Origin: Candidatus Rokuibacteriota bacterium | Lineage (GTDB): Bacteria > Methylomirabilota > Methylomirabilia > Rokubacteriales > CSP1-6 | Assembly: GCA_003220535.1 (NCBI GenBank) | Contig: QHSU01000083.1 | Span: forward strand, 44,778-108,777 | DNA length: 64,000 nucleotides | Direction of reading: 5' to 3' | In this document: in pieces, positions 1-8,019 of the stretch | Numbering within the stretch: the first letter of the stretch is position 1 | Layout: each line of letters opens with the position of its first letter | Position numbers and translations under genes: made by a program | Notes under the pieces: generated by a model | Database searches by the model: none | The model's input: only the letters and a program-made list of their open reading frames with translations | What the model was told of the DNA's origin: nothing

Positions 1-1108
1 CCTCGGGCGCCTGCTGCTCGAGGATGTCGCTCACGCCCACGAGCACGGTGAGCGGATTGTTCAGCTCGTGGGCGACGCCAGCGACGAGCTCACCGAGCGC
101 GGAGAGCTTCGCGGCCTGGATCATCTGCTGCTGGGCGAGCGTCAGGCGGAGCTTCTGGTCTTCGACCACCTCCTGGAGACGCTGCGCCGCCTGCTGGGCC
201 TCCTCGAAGAGGCGCGCGTTGTCGACCGCGTACGCGGTGTAGGTGGCGAGCGCGTTGAGGAACTGCAGGTCGGTCTGGCTGAAGACGCCGGCGGTGCCGG
301 CGATCTCCTTCTTGGCGAGGTTGACCACGCCGACGATCCGCTCGGAGACCCGGAGCGGCATGCAGATGAAGGAGCCACCGCCGTAGCGTGGGTCGTTCAC
401 CTTACCGAATCGCGGGTCCTTCTCGATGTCCTCCACGACGACGGCTTCGCCCATCTCGACGACCCGTCCAGCGATGCCCTCGCCGACCTTCACCTCCACC
501 GGCCCGCGACCGGGCTCCTGGAGACCGCGCCCGACCGCGACGCGCAGGGTCTGGCGCTCGCGGTCGAGCAGCATGATCGACCCGATGCTCGCGCTCACTG
601 CACGCATCGTGCGCTCGAGGACGTGCGAGAGGAGGTCCTCGATGCGCGGAATACGGGCGGCCATCTCGACCATGTCGTTGAGGGCGCCGAGCTTGAAGAC
701 GAGGTCCTCGAGGCGTTCGGTCGAGGCGCGCAGCTCGACGAGCATTCGCCCGAACGCCTGCGCGATCTCGCCGATCTCGCTCACCTGCCCGAGTCCCGGC
801 ACCGCCGCCGACGCCCCCTGGGCCTTCGGCGGCTGGACAGCCGGCACCGCGCCGGGCGTGGCGGCCGTGGCCGATGCGGGTGGCGCCATCACGACCTGCC
901 CGAGGGCGCGGCCCAGCTCGGCGACACGCGAGGTGAGCCGCCGGAACAGGACGTAGCCGAGGAGCGCGATGATCAGGGCGAGGAAGATGCCGAGCTGGGC
1001 TTCTGTCGACTCCAGCAGCCCGAAGCGCCACATGAAGTAGACGAGGATCAGCAGGGGCAGAATAGCGGTCAGCGCGAAGATCGTGCTCGCCGCCTCGCGC
1101 AGCCTCAC
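1..1108 (-). CDS. Membrane sensor histidine kinase with GAF domain (3' end beyond window)
   Basis: The gene runs off the left edge; 369 codons are visible. The start is a GTG at 1108 preceded by AAAGGTGG. Two hydrophobic segments (about residues 8-26 and 37-53) suggest membrane anchoring, followed by an Ala/Pro-rich linker and a helical HAMP-like stretch. A GAF domain (about residues 150-290) contains the conserved GEGIAGRV and GVVNLAKK strings. The visible end has the H-box GVAHELNNPLT of a HisKA dimerisation domain, so the ATPase domain lies outside. Likely an autophosphorylating sensor whose GAF domain binds a small ligand. Its ligand and partner regulator are not visible. A terminator and a promoter precede it, so it is transcribed separately from the luciferase-like gene upstream. 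Confidence 0.85.
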   Translation of the reverse strand, partial: MRLREAASTIFALTAILPLLILVYFMWRFGLLESTEAQLGIFLALIIALLGYVLFRRLTSRVAELGRALGQVVMAPPASATAATPGAVPAVQPPKAQGASAAVPGLGQVSEIGEIAQAFGRMLVELRASTERLEDLVFKLGALNDMVEMAARIPRIEDLLSHVLERTMRAVSASIGSIMLLDRERQTLRVAVGRGLQEPGRGPVEVKVGEGIAGRVVEMGEAVVVEDIEKDPRFGKVNDPRYGGGSFICMPLRVSERIVGVVNLAKKEIAGTAGVFSQTDLQFLNALATYTAYAVDNARLFEEAQQAAQRLQEVVEDQKLRLTLAQQQMIQAAKLSALGELVAGVAHELNNPLTVLVGVSDILEQQAPE

Positions 1109-1173
1109 GGGATGCTCACCACCTTTCGATCGTCGATGACGGGGTCAAGACCGAGCGTTCCGCTCTTTTTCCT

Positions 1174-1201
1174 AGTGTGATCGGGGCCGCCGCATTGTCA
1201 A
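1174..1201 (-). promoter_or_regulatory. Candidate sigma-70 promoter of the GAF histidine kinase
   Basis: On the minus strand a perfect TTGACA (1201-1196) is followed after 16 nt by CACACT (1179-1174), which resembles the TACACT and TATACT hexamers seen elsewhere in this window. It sits just past the terminator of the preceding gene and about 65 nt ahead of the GTG start. Seen in sequence; activity is inferred. Confidence 0.45.
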
Positions 1202-1206
1202 AGCAG

Positions 1207-1242
1207 AAAAGGCACGGCGGCCCGGCGCGGGCCGGCGGGCAC
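1207..1242 (-). terminator. Rho-independent terminator after the luciferase-like gene
   Basis: On the minus strand a GC-rich stem (about 13 pairs with two mismatches, loop CGC) ends directly in TTTT. It begins about 18 nt downstream of the stop codon of the oxidoreductase gene ending at 1260. This is the clearest intrinsic terminator in the window. Confidence 0.6.
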
Positions 1243-1259
1243 GGGATGCGCTCGGAATC

Positions 1260-2168
1260 CTAGCGAAAAGCCTGAATGAGCTCCTCGAGGGCCACCATCT
1301 GCCCGCCCCGTGTCGAGGACGCCACCGCGATGAGCGCTCGGACGCCGGTCGCGAGCCACGCCTCGACGCCCTCGCGAACCTCGGCGGCGCTGCCGAAGAG
1401 CGTGACGTCCCGGAGCCAGCGATCGGACATGAGCTCGGGGACGCGTTGGGTCTCCCCGCGCGCGAGGGCCTGGCGGATCGCGACCATCTCTTCCTCGTAG
1501 CCCGCCTCGATCCAATAGTTCTGGTAGTTCGGCAGGCGCACGTAGGACGTGAGGGTCCGGCGCATGACCGCGGCCGCCGCGGCGCGGTCGTCGTCGATGC
1601 AGGTCGGCACCATGTTGCCGATGAAGAACGCGGCGTCGCTCCGCGCGGACGCCGGCAGATGGCGGAGCGAGCTCGCCATGTGCGAGCGCGCGCCGTTCGC
1701 CCACACGGCTCCCTGCGCGATCTCGCCCGCCAGCTCGACCATGCGGCGGCGGAGCGTCGCGAGCACGATCGGCGGAAGGCCGCCGACCTGCGGCGCCAGC
1801 GCGCCCACGTCGGCGACGAACCTCCGGACGTCCTCGAGGGGCTTGCCCGTCCGCAGCCCGAGGCGCTCGTGGATCGGACCGTGACTCACGCCGATCCCGA
1901 ACTTGAACCTCCCGTTCGACAGCTCGTGGATGACCGCCGCGGTCTGCGCGTACTCGAAGGGGTGGCGCGTGTAGATGTTCGCGATACTGGTCCCGAACGG
2001 GATATCCCTCGTCGAGAGCGCCAGCGCCTCGCAGAGCGCCAGACCGTCGCCGGGGCTCGGGCAGTAGAGACCGGTAAACCCCTCGCGCTCGAGCCGTTGG
2101 GCCATCTCGAGCGTCGCGCGGCGCCGCCCGGCCACCGCGACGAGGCCGACCGCCGGTTTCGTGGCCAT
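1260..2168 (-). CDS. LLM-class (luciferase-like) flavin/F420-dependent oxidoreductase
   Basis: The protein has 302 aa from ATG 2168. It shows the TIM-barrel pattern of the bacterial luciferase superfamily: early strand VGLVAVAG, segment TSIANIYTRHP, and FKFGIGVSHGP followed by ERLGL, typical of F420-dependent members. Substrate unknown. A GTG eight codons upstream (2192) is also possible, but a TATACT hexamer lies between the two starts exactly 7 nt before the ATG and no Shine-Dalgarno sequence is present, which favours a leaderless start at 2168. It is divergent from the cupin gene. F420 versus FMN use cannot be decided from sequence alone. Confidence 0.8.
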   Translation of the reverse strand: MATKPAVGLVAVAGRRRATLEMAQRLEREGFTGLYCPSPGDGLALCEALALSTRDIPFGTSIANIYTRHPFEYAQTAAVIHELSNGRFKFGIGVSHGPIHERLGLRTGKPLEDVRRFVADVGALAPQVGGLPPIVLATLRRRMVELAGEIAQGAVWANGARSHMASSLRHLPASARSDAAFFIGNMVPTCIDDDRAAAAAVMRRTLTSYVRLPNYQNYWIEAGYEEEMVAIRQALARGETQRVPELMSDRWLRDVTLFGSAAEVREGVEAWLATGVRALIAVASSTRGGQMVALEELIQAFR

Positions 2169-2175
2169 CCGGCGA

Positions 2176-2181
2176 AGTATA
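2176..2181 (-). promoter_or_regulatory. TATACT -10 element, leaderless start of the LLM gene
   Basis: TATACT on the minus strand is followed by 7 nt (TCGCCGG) and then ATG, so transcription would start at or next to the start codon. No convincing -35 element or ribosome site is seen. It is one of seven similar arrangements in this window. Confidence 0.45.
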
Positions 2182-2229
2182 ATCTGCCACACCAGGGACG
2201 GCGGTGCGCGACTCTAAAAGGAGACCCCC

Positions 2230-2580
2230 ATGAAGATCCACCGGCTCTACGCGGACAAGAATGGCGAGTCGCATTTCCAGGACGTCGAGGTCGAGTACGC
2301 GGAGTCGACCCGCGCCGGGCGACTGTCCAAGCGGCTTCCCGCCACCGGCATCATCTTCCGCGAGGTCCAGCCCGACTATGACCTCGACTGGCACCCGGCG
2401 CCGCGGCGGCAGTACATCATCAACCTCGACGCCGGCGTCCAGATCACTGCGAGCGACGGCGAGGCGCGCCGCATCGGCGCCGGCGAAGTCATCCTGGTGG
2501 AGGACACGCACGGCAAGGGACACCTTTCCAAGGCCATCGAGGGTAAGATCCGCAACTGCATCTTCGTCACGCTGGAGTAG
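2230..2580 (+). CDS. Small cupin-domain protein
   Basis: 116 aa with a good ribosome site (AAAAGGAG) before ATG 2230. The single beta-barrel pattern is visible: DWHPAPRRQYIINLDAG is cupin motif 1 with a His, and GAGEVILVEDTHGKGH is motif 2 with a conserved G and terminal His. Family members bind metal and range from isomerases to regulators, so the reaction cannot be named. It is divergent from the luciferase-like gene and converges with the YvcK-type gene with only 9 nt between stop codons. Confidence 0.75.
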   Translation: MKIHRLYADKNGESHFQDVEVEYAESTRAGRLSKRLPATGIIFREVQPDYDLDWHPAPRRQYIINLDAGVQITASDGEARRIGAGEVILVEDTHGKGHLSKAIEGKIRNCIFVTLE

Positions 2581-2589
2581 CGAGGACCG

Positions 2590-3561
2590 TCAGTCGCCGG
2601 ACGCGCCCCGTGCCGGCAGGGCGCGGCGGGTCGCCAGATCGCAAAGGAGCGGGCCCAGTCTGTCGGGGGCGTGCCGCACCACCGGGCCCGGCTCGAGCAG
2701 ATCGGCGCGGACGATCACCGGAGACCCGCCGGCCGGCTCGAAGTCGGCGCCCACGGGTATCGCACCTTGCGCCGCGTATCGACCGAGAACTCCGGGCGGG
2801 ATCAGCGCGGAATGGACCACGACGTAGTCGAGCGCGTCCGGCGGCAGCCCGTGGGCCGCGAGCGCCACGAGGTGCTCGGCGATTCCATACCCATCGGTCT
2901 CGCCCGGCTCGGTCATCGCGTTGCACACGAAGATCCGGACGGCGCTCGAGCTCGTGATCGCCTCGATCACGCCCGGCACGACGAGCGCCGCGAGGACGCT
3001 CGTGTAGAGACTGCCCGGCCCCAGGATCATCGCGTCGGCGTCGCGTAACGCCTCGAGCACGCTGGACGGCGCAGCCGCGCCGGCGGGATCGATCCGGACA
3101 CGCTTGATGGCCGCGCCGCCGCGGGGGATCTCGGATTCGCCGCGGACGGACCGACCGTCCACGAGGTCGGCCACCAGATGAACACGCTCCGTGGTCGAGG
3201 GCAGAACGTGATCGTCGACGCCGAGCAGATCAGCCGCCAGTCGGATCGCCGTCAACTCGTCGGGCGCGACCATATCGAGCGCGGCCAGCAGAAGATTCCC
3301 CACCGGGTGCTGAGCGCCGCCGCGATCGAACCGATACTGGAGCGCGGCGGTGACCTCGGGCGCCACCCGCGCCAGCGCCACCAGGCAGTTGCGGATGTCC
3401 CCGGGCGGGAGCACGCCGTACTCCTGGCGCAGAGCGCCCGAGCTACCGCCGTCGTCGGCCGCCGTCACGATCGCGGTGATCCGGCTGCTCGCGGGGAGGT
3501 GGCGGCGCAGGCCGGAGAGGACGACCGGCAGTCCGGTGCCGCCCCCCATGGCGACGACCAT
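2590..3561 (-). CDS. YvcK/CofD-family gluconeogenesis-factor-like protein
   Basis: 323 aa from ATG 3561 (a GTG lies immediately before it at 3564). The N-terminal nucleotide-binding loop AMGGGTGLPVVLSGL, then AIVTAADDGGSSG and PPGDIRNCLVALA, are the signature blocks of the YvcK branch of the CofD fold; GPGSLYTSVLAALVVPG is also typical. YvcK proteins bind UDP-sugars and influence carbon flux and cell-wall synthesis in other bacteria. CofD itself makes F420, but the DDGGSSG and PPGDIRN blocks point to YvcK. It follows the ATPase gene on the same strand after about 30 nt, so the two are probably co-transcribed. Confidence 0.82.
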   Translation of the reverse strand: MVVAMGGGTGLPVVLSGLRRHLPASSRITAIVTAADDGGSSGALRQEYGVLPPGDIRNCLVALARVAPEVTAALQYRFDRGGAQHPVGNLLLAALDMVAPDELTAIRLAADLLGVDDHVLPSTTERVHLVADLVDGRSVRGESEIPRGGAAIKRVRIDPAGAAAPSSVLEALRDADAMILGPGSLYTSVLAALVVPGVIEAITSSSAVRIFVCNAMTEPGETDGYGIAEHLVALAAHGLPPDALDYVVVHSALIPPGVLGRYAAQGAIPVGADFEPAGGSPVIVRADLLEPGPVVRHAPDRLGPLLCDLATRRALPARGASGD

Positions 3562-3592
3562 CACGCGGCTCGGGACCCGCCGAAGCGCTCGC

Positions 3593-4573
3593 TCAAGGAA
3601 ACAGGAGCTCGCTGACCGACTGCACGAAGCTCGGCACGGCCGTCTGGAACCACAGCGCGATGGCCACGGCGGCGCTCGCGACGGCGAGCGCGAGAGATCC
3701 GAGATCCGACCGAGTGAGCTCCCGCGCCCGCGAGACACCAGGGACGTGGACCGTGCGCCGCGGCCTCGTGCCTTCCTCCAGGTACTCGACCGCCCGATCG
3801 ACGGTCGACCGCTCGATCCGGCGCTGGTTGTCGGCGTAGCCGAAGAGAAGGCAATGATCGGCGATGGTGTTGACGAGTCGCGGAACACCCCCAGCGAATT
3901 TCGTCAACCGGTCGACGGCCGGGTCGGTGAACAACGCCATGTCCCGCGCGCCGGCGACCCGCAGTCGGTTCCGGAGATACTGACGGACCTCGACCGGCGT
4001 CAGCGGGGAGAGCTGGCAGCGCAGCGCGACCCGCTGGCTGAGCTGCCGCAATTCGGGAAGGGCGAGCCTCGCCCTGAGCTCCGGCTGCCCGACCAGCAAG
4101 ATCTGCAGGACCTTGCTCGTCGGCGTCTCGAAGTTCGAGAGCAGTCGGATTTGCTCCAGCGTCGCGGGGTCGAGGTTCTGCGCCTCATCGAGAATGAGGA
4201 CCGTATTGTGGCCGGCCCGCTGGCGCTCGATGAGGAAGTTGTTGAACGTGATGAGTCGACGCGCCCGCGACGTCGCGCCGTCGGCGATCCCCAGGTCCGC
4301 CTGGGCGCATTCGAGGATGCCGTCGAACGTCAGGGTGGAATTGAAGACGAACGCGACCGCGGTCTGTCCGTCGAGCCGCTGCCGAAGGGCGTTCAGCAGC
4401 GTCGTCTTTCCCGTGCCGACCCGGCCCGTCAGGAGAATGAAGCCCTTCCGCTCCTGGACGCCGTACTGGAGCTGGGCCAGCGCCTCCCGGTGACCGGGGC
4501 ACATGTAGAGAAATCTGGGATCCGGAGTCGGGTTGAAGGGCTTCTCGGTGAGTCCGTAAAAGGTCAGGTACAT
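3593..4573 (-). CDS. ExeA/GspA-type AAA ATPase with C-terminal membrane segment
   Basis: 326 aa. The N-terminus (YGLTEKPFNPTPDPRFLY) is typical of ExeA/MSHA-type ATPases. Walker A is GRVGTGKTT (residues 50-58) and Walker B is VLILDEAQNL; GQPELRARL and GGVPRLVN are sensor-region motifs. A single hydrophobic helix near the C-terminus (about residues 292-312) would place the ATPase on the inner membrane, with a short outside tail. ExeA-type proteins help assemble secretins across peptidoglycan, but no secretion genes are nearby, so the partner is unknown. A TAGACT hexamer lies 15 nt before the start. Confidence 0.85.
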   Translation of the reverse strand: MYLTFYGLTEKPFNPTPDPRFLYMCPGHREALAQLQYGVQERKGFILLTGRVGTGKTTLLNALRQRLDGQTAVAFVFNSTLTFDGILECAQADLGIADGATSRARRLITFNNFLIERQRAGHNTVLILDEAQNLDPATLEQIRLLSNFETPTSKVLQILLVGQPELRARLALPELRQLSQRVALRCQLSPLTPVEVRQYLRNRLRVAGARDMALFTDPAVDRLTKFAGGVPRLVNTIADHCLLFGYADNQRRIERSTVDRAVEYLEEGTRPRRTVHVPGVSRARELTRSDLGSLALAVASAAVAIALWFQTAVPSFVQSVSELLFP

Positions 4574-4683
4574 AGACTTTCAGAGACAAGTCTAGCGACG
4601 GCGCGGCGTCAGAAAATAGGGGAACCTCCGCAAATCGGAGCCGGGAAATCCCTGACGCTCCGCGAGCGGATCCAGTCAGCTGG

Positions 4684-5316
4684 TCAGGGCTGGATCAATC
4701 CACGGCGAACGGCATAACGGACCAGCCCGGCGGTCTCGTGAATGTCGGTCTTCTTCATGATCCGCGTCCGGTGGGATTCCGCGGTCTTGAAGCTGATCCC
4801 CAGGAGCCGGGCGATCTCCTTCGTCGACTTACCCTCCGCGACAAGCTGCAGCACCTCGCGTTCGCGGGACGTCAGCGGATCGGGCGGCATCTCCGACTTC
4901 GCCAGATAAGCTTCGACGACCGCCTGCGAGATGCCGGGGCTCAGGTACATCATGCCTCGCAGCACTTCGTGGATCGCGCGCACGAGGTCCGCCGACGCCT
5001 GGGTCTTGACGACGTATCCTTTGATGCCCGCCCGCACCGCCTCGAGGACATAGTGGTCGTCCGTGTGCATGGTGAGCAGGATCGCCTTGGCGGCTGGACA
5101 GGCGCGGAGGATTTCCCGGGCCGCATCGATGCCGTTCAGGAGCGGCATCGAGAAGTCCAGCACGACGACGTCCGGACAGCGTTCACGGGCCGCGCGGAGC
5201 GCTTCGTGGCCGTCCGTGGCTTCGGCGACGACGGCGAAGCCTTCCCGCTCCAGCAGGGCTTTCAAGCCCTGCCGGACGATCGCGTGGTCATCCGCGAGGA
5301 GAATCCGATTCGGCAC
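4684..5316 (-). CDS. NarL/FixJ-type response regulator, output of the stressosome operon
   Basis: 210 aa. The receiver domain has the acidic pair D9/D10, phosphoacceptor D54 (VVLDFSMP), T82 and K104. The C-terminal LuxR-type helix-turn-helix starts at LTSREREVLQLVAEG and includes EIARLLGISFKTAESHR. The start overlaps the end of the histidine kinase gene by 29 nt, so the pair is translationally coupled and the kinase is almost certainly its partner. It is the last gene of the rsbR-S-T-X-kinase-regulator operon and replaces the usual SigB output. Targets are unknown; the palindrome at 9004-9019 ahead of the operon is a candidate site. Confidence 0.92.
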   Translation of the reverse strand: MPNRILLADDHAIVRQGLKALLEREGFAVVAEATDGHEALRAARERCPDVVVLDFSMPLLNGIDAAREILRACPAAKAILLTMHTDDHYVLEAVRAGIKGYVVKTQASADLVRAIHEVLRGMMYLSPGISQAVVEAYLAKSEMPPDPLTSREREVLQLVAEGKSTKEIARLLGISFKTAESHRTRIMKKTDIHETAGLVRYAVRRGLIQP

Positions 5317-6622
5317 TGTCGGCCTCCACAGGTACGGTGATGATCAGCTGCGTGCCGCCTCGTGACGTCGCGACGATGTCCAGCGTCCCGCTCACCGCGT
5401 ACAGACGCTCCTGAATGCCGGTGAGCCCGAGACCCCGGCCCCGCCGCGCCAGCTCGGCGGGCATGTCGAACCCGACCCCGTCGTCCCGGACGGCGCAGAT
5501 CAGGGCGAGACCTCGGCGCATGAAGGTGATGGTCACGCGGGTCGCCTGCGCGTGCTTCGTCACGTTGGTCAGCGCCTCCTGGACGATGCGGTACAGCGCG
5601 GTCTCGGTCGGCGCGGACAGGCGCCTGCCCGGAGACCCGTCGATCACGATCTGGAGCCCGGTGCGGCGCGAGACGCCGTCGGCGAGGAACTCGAGGGCGG
5701 GCAGGAGACCGAGATCGTCGAGGATCGTTGGGCGCAGCTCGTGGGACAGGTGTCGCAGCTGCTCTTCGATCTTGACGAGGAGCGCCCGGACGTTGTCGAG
5801 TCGCTGCGCGCCGTGGGCCGGCAGGTCCCGGGCGATCTCGGCCAGCCCGATGTGGACGGAGGCGAGCAACTGCCCCGCTTCGTCGTGGAGCGCGTGGGCG
5901 ATCCGCTTGACCTCCTCCTCCAGCGCCTCGTTCAGGTGCCGCAGCGCCTCCTCGGCGCGCTTGCGATCGGTGATGTCGCGCGCCACGCACAGCACGCCGA
6001 CGATCCGCGCGTCCTGCACGAGCGCGGTCGCGACGAACTCTCCGGGGATCGTCACGCCGGACTTCGCGCCGATCCCCAGCTCGAACACCGGGGGCATCTT
6101 GCCCTCGAGGGCGCTCCGGTGGAGCTCGGCGGCCCGCGGGCGATCGTCCGGTTGCACCAGGAGCAGAAAGTCCCTGCCGATCCACTCGGTGCGGGACCAG
6201 CCCGTGACGGTCTCGAAGACGGGGTTGACCGATCTGATTCGCGCGTCGGGCGAGAGGGTGAAGATGATGTCGCGCGCAGTATCCACCACGCTCCGGTAGC
6301 GCTCCTCGGATTCGCGCAGGGCCGCGTTGACCTCCTGGCTCCGGCGGTGTGACATCTCGAACGGCAAGAGACTCTCGACGACGAACCGGCCGACCGCTCG
6401 GAGCGTGCGCGAAGCCTCCTCGCGGTTCCACGTCCTTTTCATGAGCGACTTCACCAGGACACGGTGCTGGATCGCCGCCAGGTCGTGCACACCGAGACCC
6501 TGAGCGAGCGCCTGCCGACCCAGGTCGTAGGCTTCCTGCAGCGCCGCCTCACCTCGCCCGGCCAGATAGTCCCGCAGCGCGAGCGTATACCGCTGCGTGA
6601 GAACGCGGAGCTCTCGGTTCAC
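5288..6622 (-). CDS. Histidine kinase with N-terminal RsbU-like domain, PAS and HisKA_3
   Basis: 444 aa from GTG 6622, which overlaps the rsbX stop by 4 nt (GTGA). Residues 8-90 match the N-terminal RsbT-binding domain of RsbU in spacing and residues (RYTLALRDYL, then EAYDLGRQALA, then AAIQHRVL). A PAS domain follows (about 103-220). The NarX-type dimerisation box ALHDEAGQ has the phospho-His at about H246, and the HATPase domain has DDGVGFD and GRGLGLTGIQERL. There is no membrane segment, so it is cytosolic. The architecture suggests that freed RsbT docks on this kinase as it does on RsbU. Domain assignment is from pattern recognition against remembered B. subtilis RsbU; the coupling is inference. 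Confidence 0.88.
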   Translation of the reverse strand: MNRELRVLTQRYTLALRDYLAGRGEAALQEAYDLGRQALAQGLGVHDLAAIQHRVLVKSLMKRTWNREEASRTLRAVGRFVVESLLPFEMSHRRSQEVNAALRESEERYRSVVDTARDIIFTLSPDARIRSVNPVFETVTGWSRTEWIGRDFLLLVQPDDRPRAAELHRSALEGKMPPVFELGIGAKSGVTIPGEFVATALVQDARIVGVLCVARDITDRKRAEEALRHLNEALEEEVKRIAHALHDEAGQLLASVHIGLAEIARDLPAHGAQRLDNVRALLVKIEEQLRHLSHELRPTILDDLGLLPALEFLADGVSRRTGLQIVIDGSPGRRLSAPTETALYRIVQEALTNVTKHAQATRVTITFMRRGLALICAVRDDGVGFDMPAELARRGRGLGLTGIQERLYAVSGTLDIVATSRGGTQLIITVPVEADSAESDSPRG

Positions 6623-7239
6623 GGCGCGAGCCCCACGTAACGCGCCACGAGGACGAGCGCGTCGTCGGTCTGCTTGCCCCAGCGCCCGAGGATATAGTCG
6701 GCCAGCGCCTGGGCGGGATCCCGCTGGGGGAGGACTTCGTTGAGGAAATCGCCGCCGACACCGTCGGTCGCGAAGATCAGTGTGTCGCCGCGCACGACCG
6801 GGACGATCGCGGCGGCGAGCGCCGGGAGATGCACGCCCACGACACCGCCCCGCAACAGGAGCAGCTCCCGCCGTGGGTTCATCGTCGGCTGCGCGCGCAG
6901 CAGGAGGCCTTCCACGTTGCCCACGCCGAGCCACATCATCGTCTCGTCGCGCGCGGCGAACGCGGCCGCGCTGACCACCGCGCCCCGCGATCCGGTCAGG
7001 CTCCGGTGGCAGGCCCGTATCAGCGGAATGACGGGCTCGTGCGCGTGACGCTCGAGCGACCTCACAGCCATCTTCGCGGCATCCGCGGCCTCGGCGCCGT
7101 GCCCCAGGCCATCGACGACGGCGACGAGCACGCCGTCCGGCGTCCCCATCGCGAGGTAGCGGTCGCCGGACTCGGTCTGGCCGGGCCGCGCCCGCTCGGC
7201 GACGGCCCACTCGATCGGACCGGTCCTCACCGCTTCCAT
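6619..7239 (-). CDS. rsbX: RsbX-like PP2C/SpoIIE-type phosphatase
   Basis: 206 aa from ATG 7239, overlapping the rsbT end by 13 nt. The PP2C-type core has the metal-binding motifs SGDRY and VVDGLGHG, then TDGVGG and a terminal DDALVLVARY. No regulatory domain is present, as in RsbX proteins, which dephosphorylate RsbS and RsbR to reset the stressosome. Position directly after rsbT is the classical gene order. The upstream start used by longer alternatives has no coding character and overlaps rsbT. Confidence 0.88.
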   Translation of the reverse strand: MEAVRTGPIEWAVAERARPGQTESGDRYLAMGTPDGVLVAVVDGLGHGAEAADAAKMAVRSLERHAHEPVIPLIRACHRSLTGSRGAVVSAAAFAARDETMMWLGVGNVEGLLLRAQPTMNPRRELLLLRGGVVGVHLPALAAAIVPVVRGDTLIFATDGVGGDFLNEVLPQRDPAQALADYILGRWGKQTDDALVLVARYVGLAP

Positions 7240-7643
7240 CGCCGGACCGTCACCGTCGTCCCCTTGCCGAAGTCGGAGATGATTTCGAACTCGTCCATCA
7301 GTCGCCGGGTGCCCGGCAGGCCCAGACCGAGACCTCCCGAGGTCGAGTACCCGTCCTGCATGGCCAGCGTGACGTCGGGGATTCCCGGCCCCTCGTCGAC
7401 GGCCACGACCTCGACTCCGCGTTTGCCGTTTTCGTCGACGCGGCGCACGATGATCTCGCCGCGCGCGGCGTAGCGGACGATGTTCCGCGCCAGCTCCGAG
7501 ATGGCGGTGGCGACGACCGCCAGATCGGTGGAGAGAAGCCCGCACTGTGTCGCCAACTCCCGTCCCTTCTGGCGGGCGGTGACGATGTCGGCGTCACGGT
7601 CAATGGGCACGCGCACTTCATCAGCGATGAGTGCGGACCTCAT
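7227..7643 (-). CDS. rsbT: RsbT-like serine/threonine switch kinase
   Basis: 138 aa from ATG 7643, with GGGAAAGGG ahead; a TTG at 7670 is a poorer alternative. The GHKL ATPase motifs are complete: TAISELARNIVRYA (N box), DEGPGIPD (G1) and GYSTSGGLGLGLPG (G2), then RRLMDEF. These match RsbT rather than RsbW. The kinase would phosphorylate RsbS and RsbR in the stressosome and then bind a downstream partner, here perhaps the RsbU-like domain of the kinase two genes on. It overlaps the rsbS end by 23 nt. Confidence 0.92.
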   Translation of the reverse strand: MRSALIADEVRVPIDRDADIVTARQKGRELATQCGLLSTDLAVVATAISELARNIVRYAARGEIIVRRVDENGKRGVEVVAVDEGPGIPDVTLAMQDGYSTSGGLGLGLPGTRRLMDEFEIISDFGKGTTVTVRRWKR

Positions 7644-8004
7644 GTTCGGGGCCCTTTCCCTTGCGGTCAAGGTACGCGAGGCCCTCTTCCAGGTCCAGCG
7701 AGGTGGCGATTCCCTCGAGCGACAGCCCCAATTTGACCATGGAGAACGCCACCTCCGGTTGGATCCCTACGATGACGGTCTCCGCCCCGCGGAGCCTGAT
7801 CATGTGGGCGACGTCGCGGAGGGTACGAGTCGCGAACGAATCGATCACGTCGAGCGCGGTGACATCGACGATGACTCCTCGGGCCCGGACCTTGCTGACC
7901 GACACGACCAGCGTGTCACGGAGTTGCTTGAGGTCCTCGTCGGTGAGCGCCGACTGCACCGTCGCGATCAGATAGGCGCCCTGCTTGAGGATCGGAACCT
8001 GCAC
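7621..8004 (-). CDS. rsbS: RsbS-like single-domain STAS protein
   Basis: 127 aa from GTG 8004, with GCGAGGGG just upstream. It is a lone STAS domain beginning PILKQGAYLIATVQSAL, as in RsbS. The phospho-acceptor region VIDSFATRTLRDV is present with Ser56 in the place of the serine phosphorylated in B. subtilis RsbS. IVGIQPEVAFSMV and LDLEEGLAYL complete the family pattern. RsbS forms the stressosome core and holds RsbT. It starts 15 nt after rsbR. Confidence 0.93.
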   Translation of the reverse strand: MQVPILKQGAYLIATVQSALTDEDLKQLRDTLVVSVSKVRARGVIVDVTALDVIDSFATRTLRDVAHMIRLRGAETVIVGIQPEVAFSMVKLGLSLEGIATSLDLEEGLAYLDRKGKGPEHEVRTHR

Positions 8005-8019
8005 GGTCCCCTCGCGCCG

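Noticed and set aside
68..1180. Long plus-strand open frame of 370 codons
   Set aside because: Antisense to the GAF histidine kinase; composition is Arg/Asp/Glu-rich as expected from a high-GC mirror frame and no motif is seen. The same applies to many long antisense frames, for example 12775-14754, 22369-24261 and 59907-62159.
2592..3888. 432-codon version of the YvcK-like protein
   Set aside because: The first 109 codons lie over the ExeA-type gene and are Ser/Arg-rich mirror sequence; family proteins begin at the GGGTG loop.
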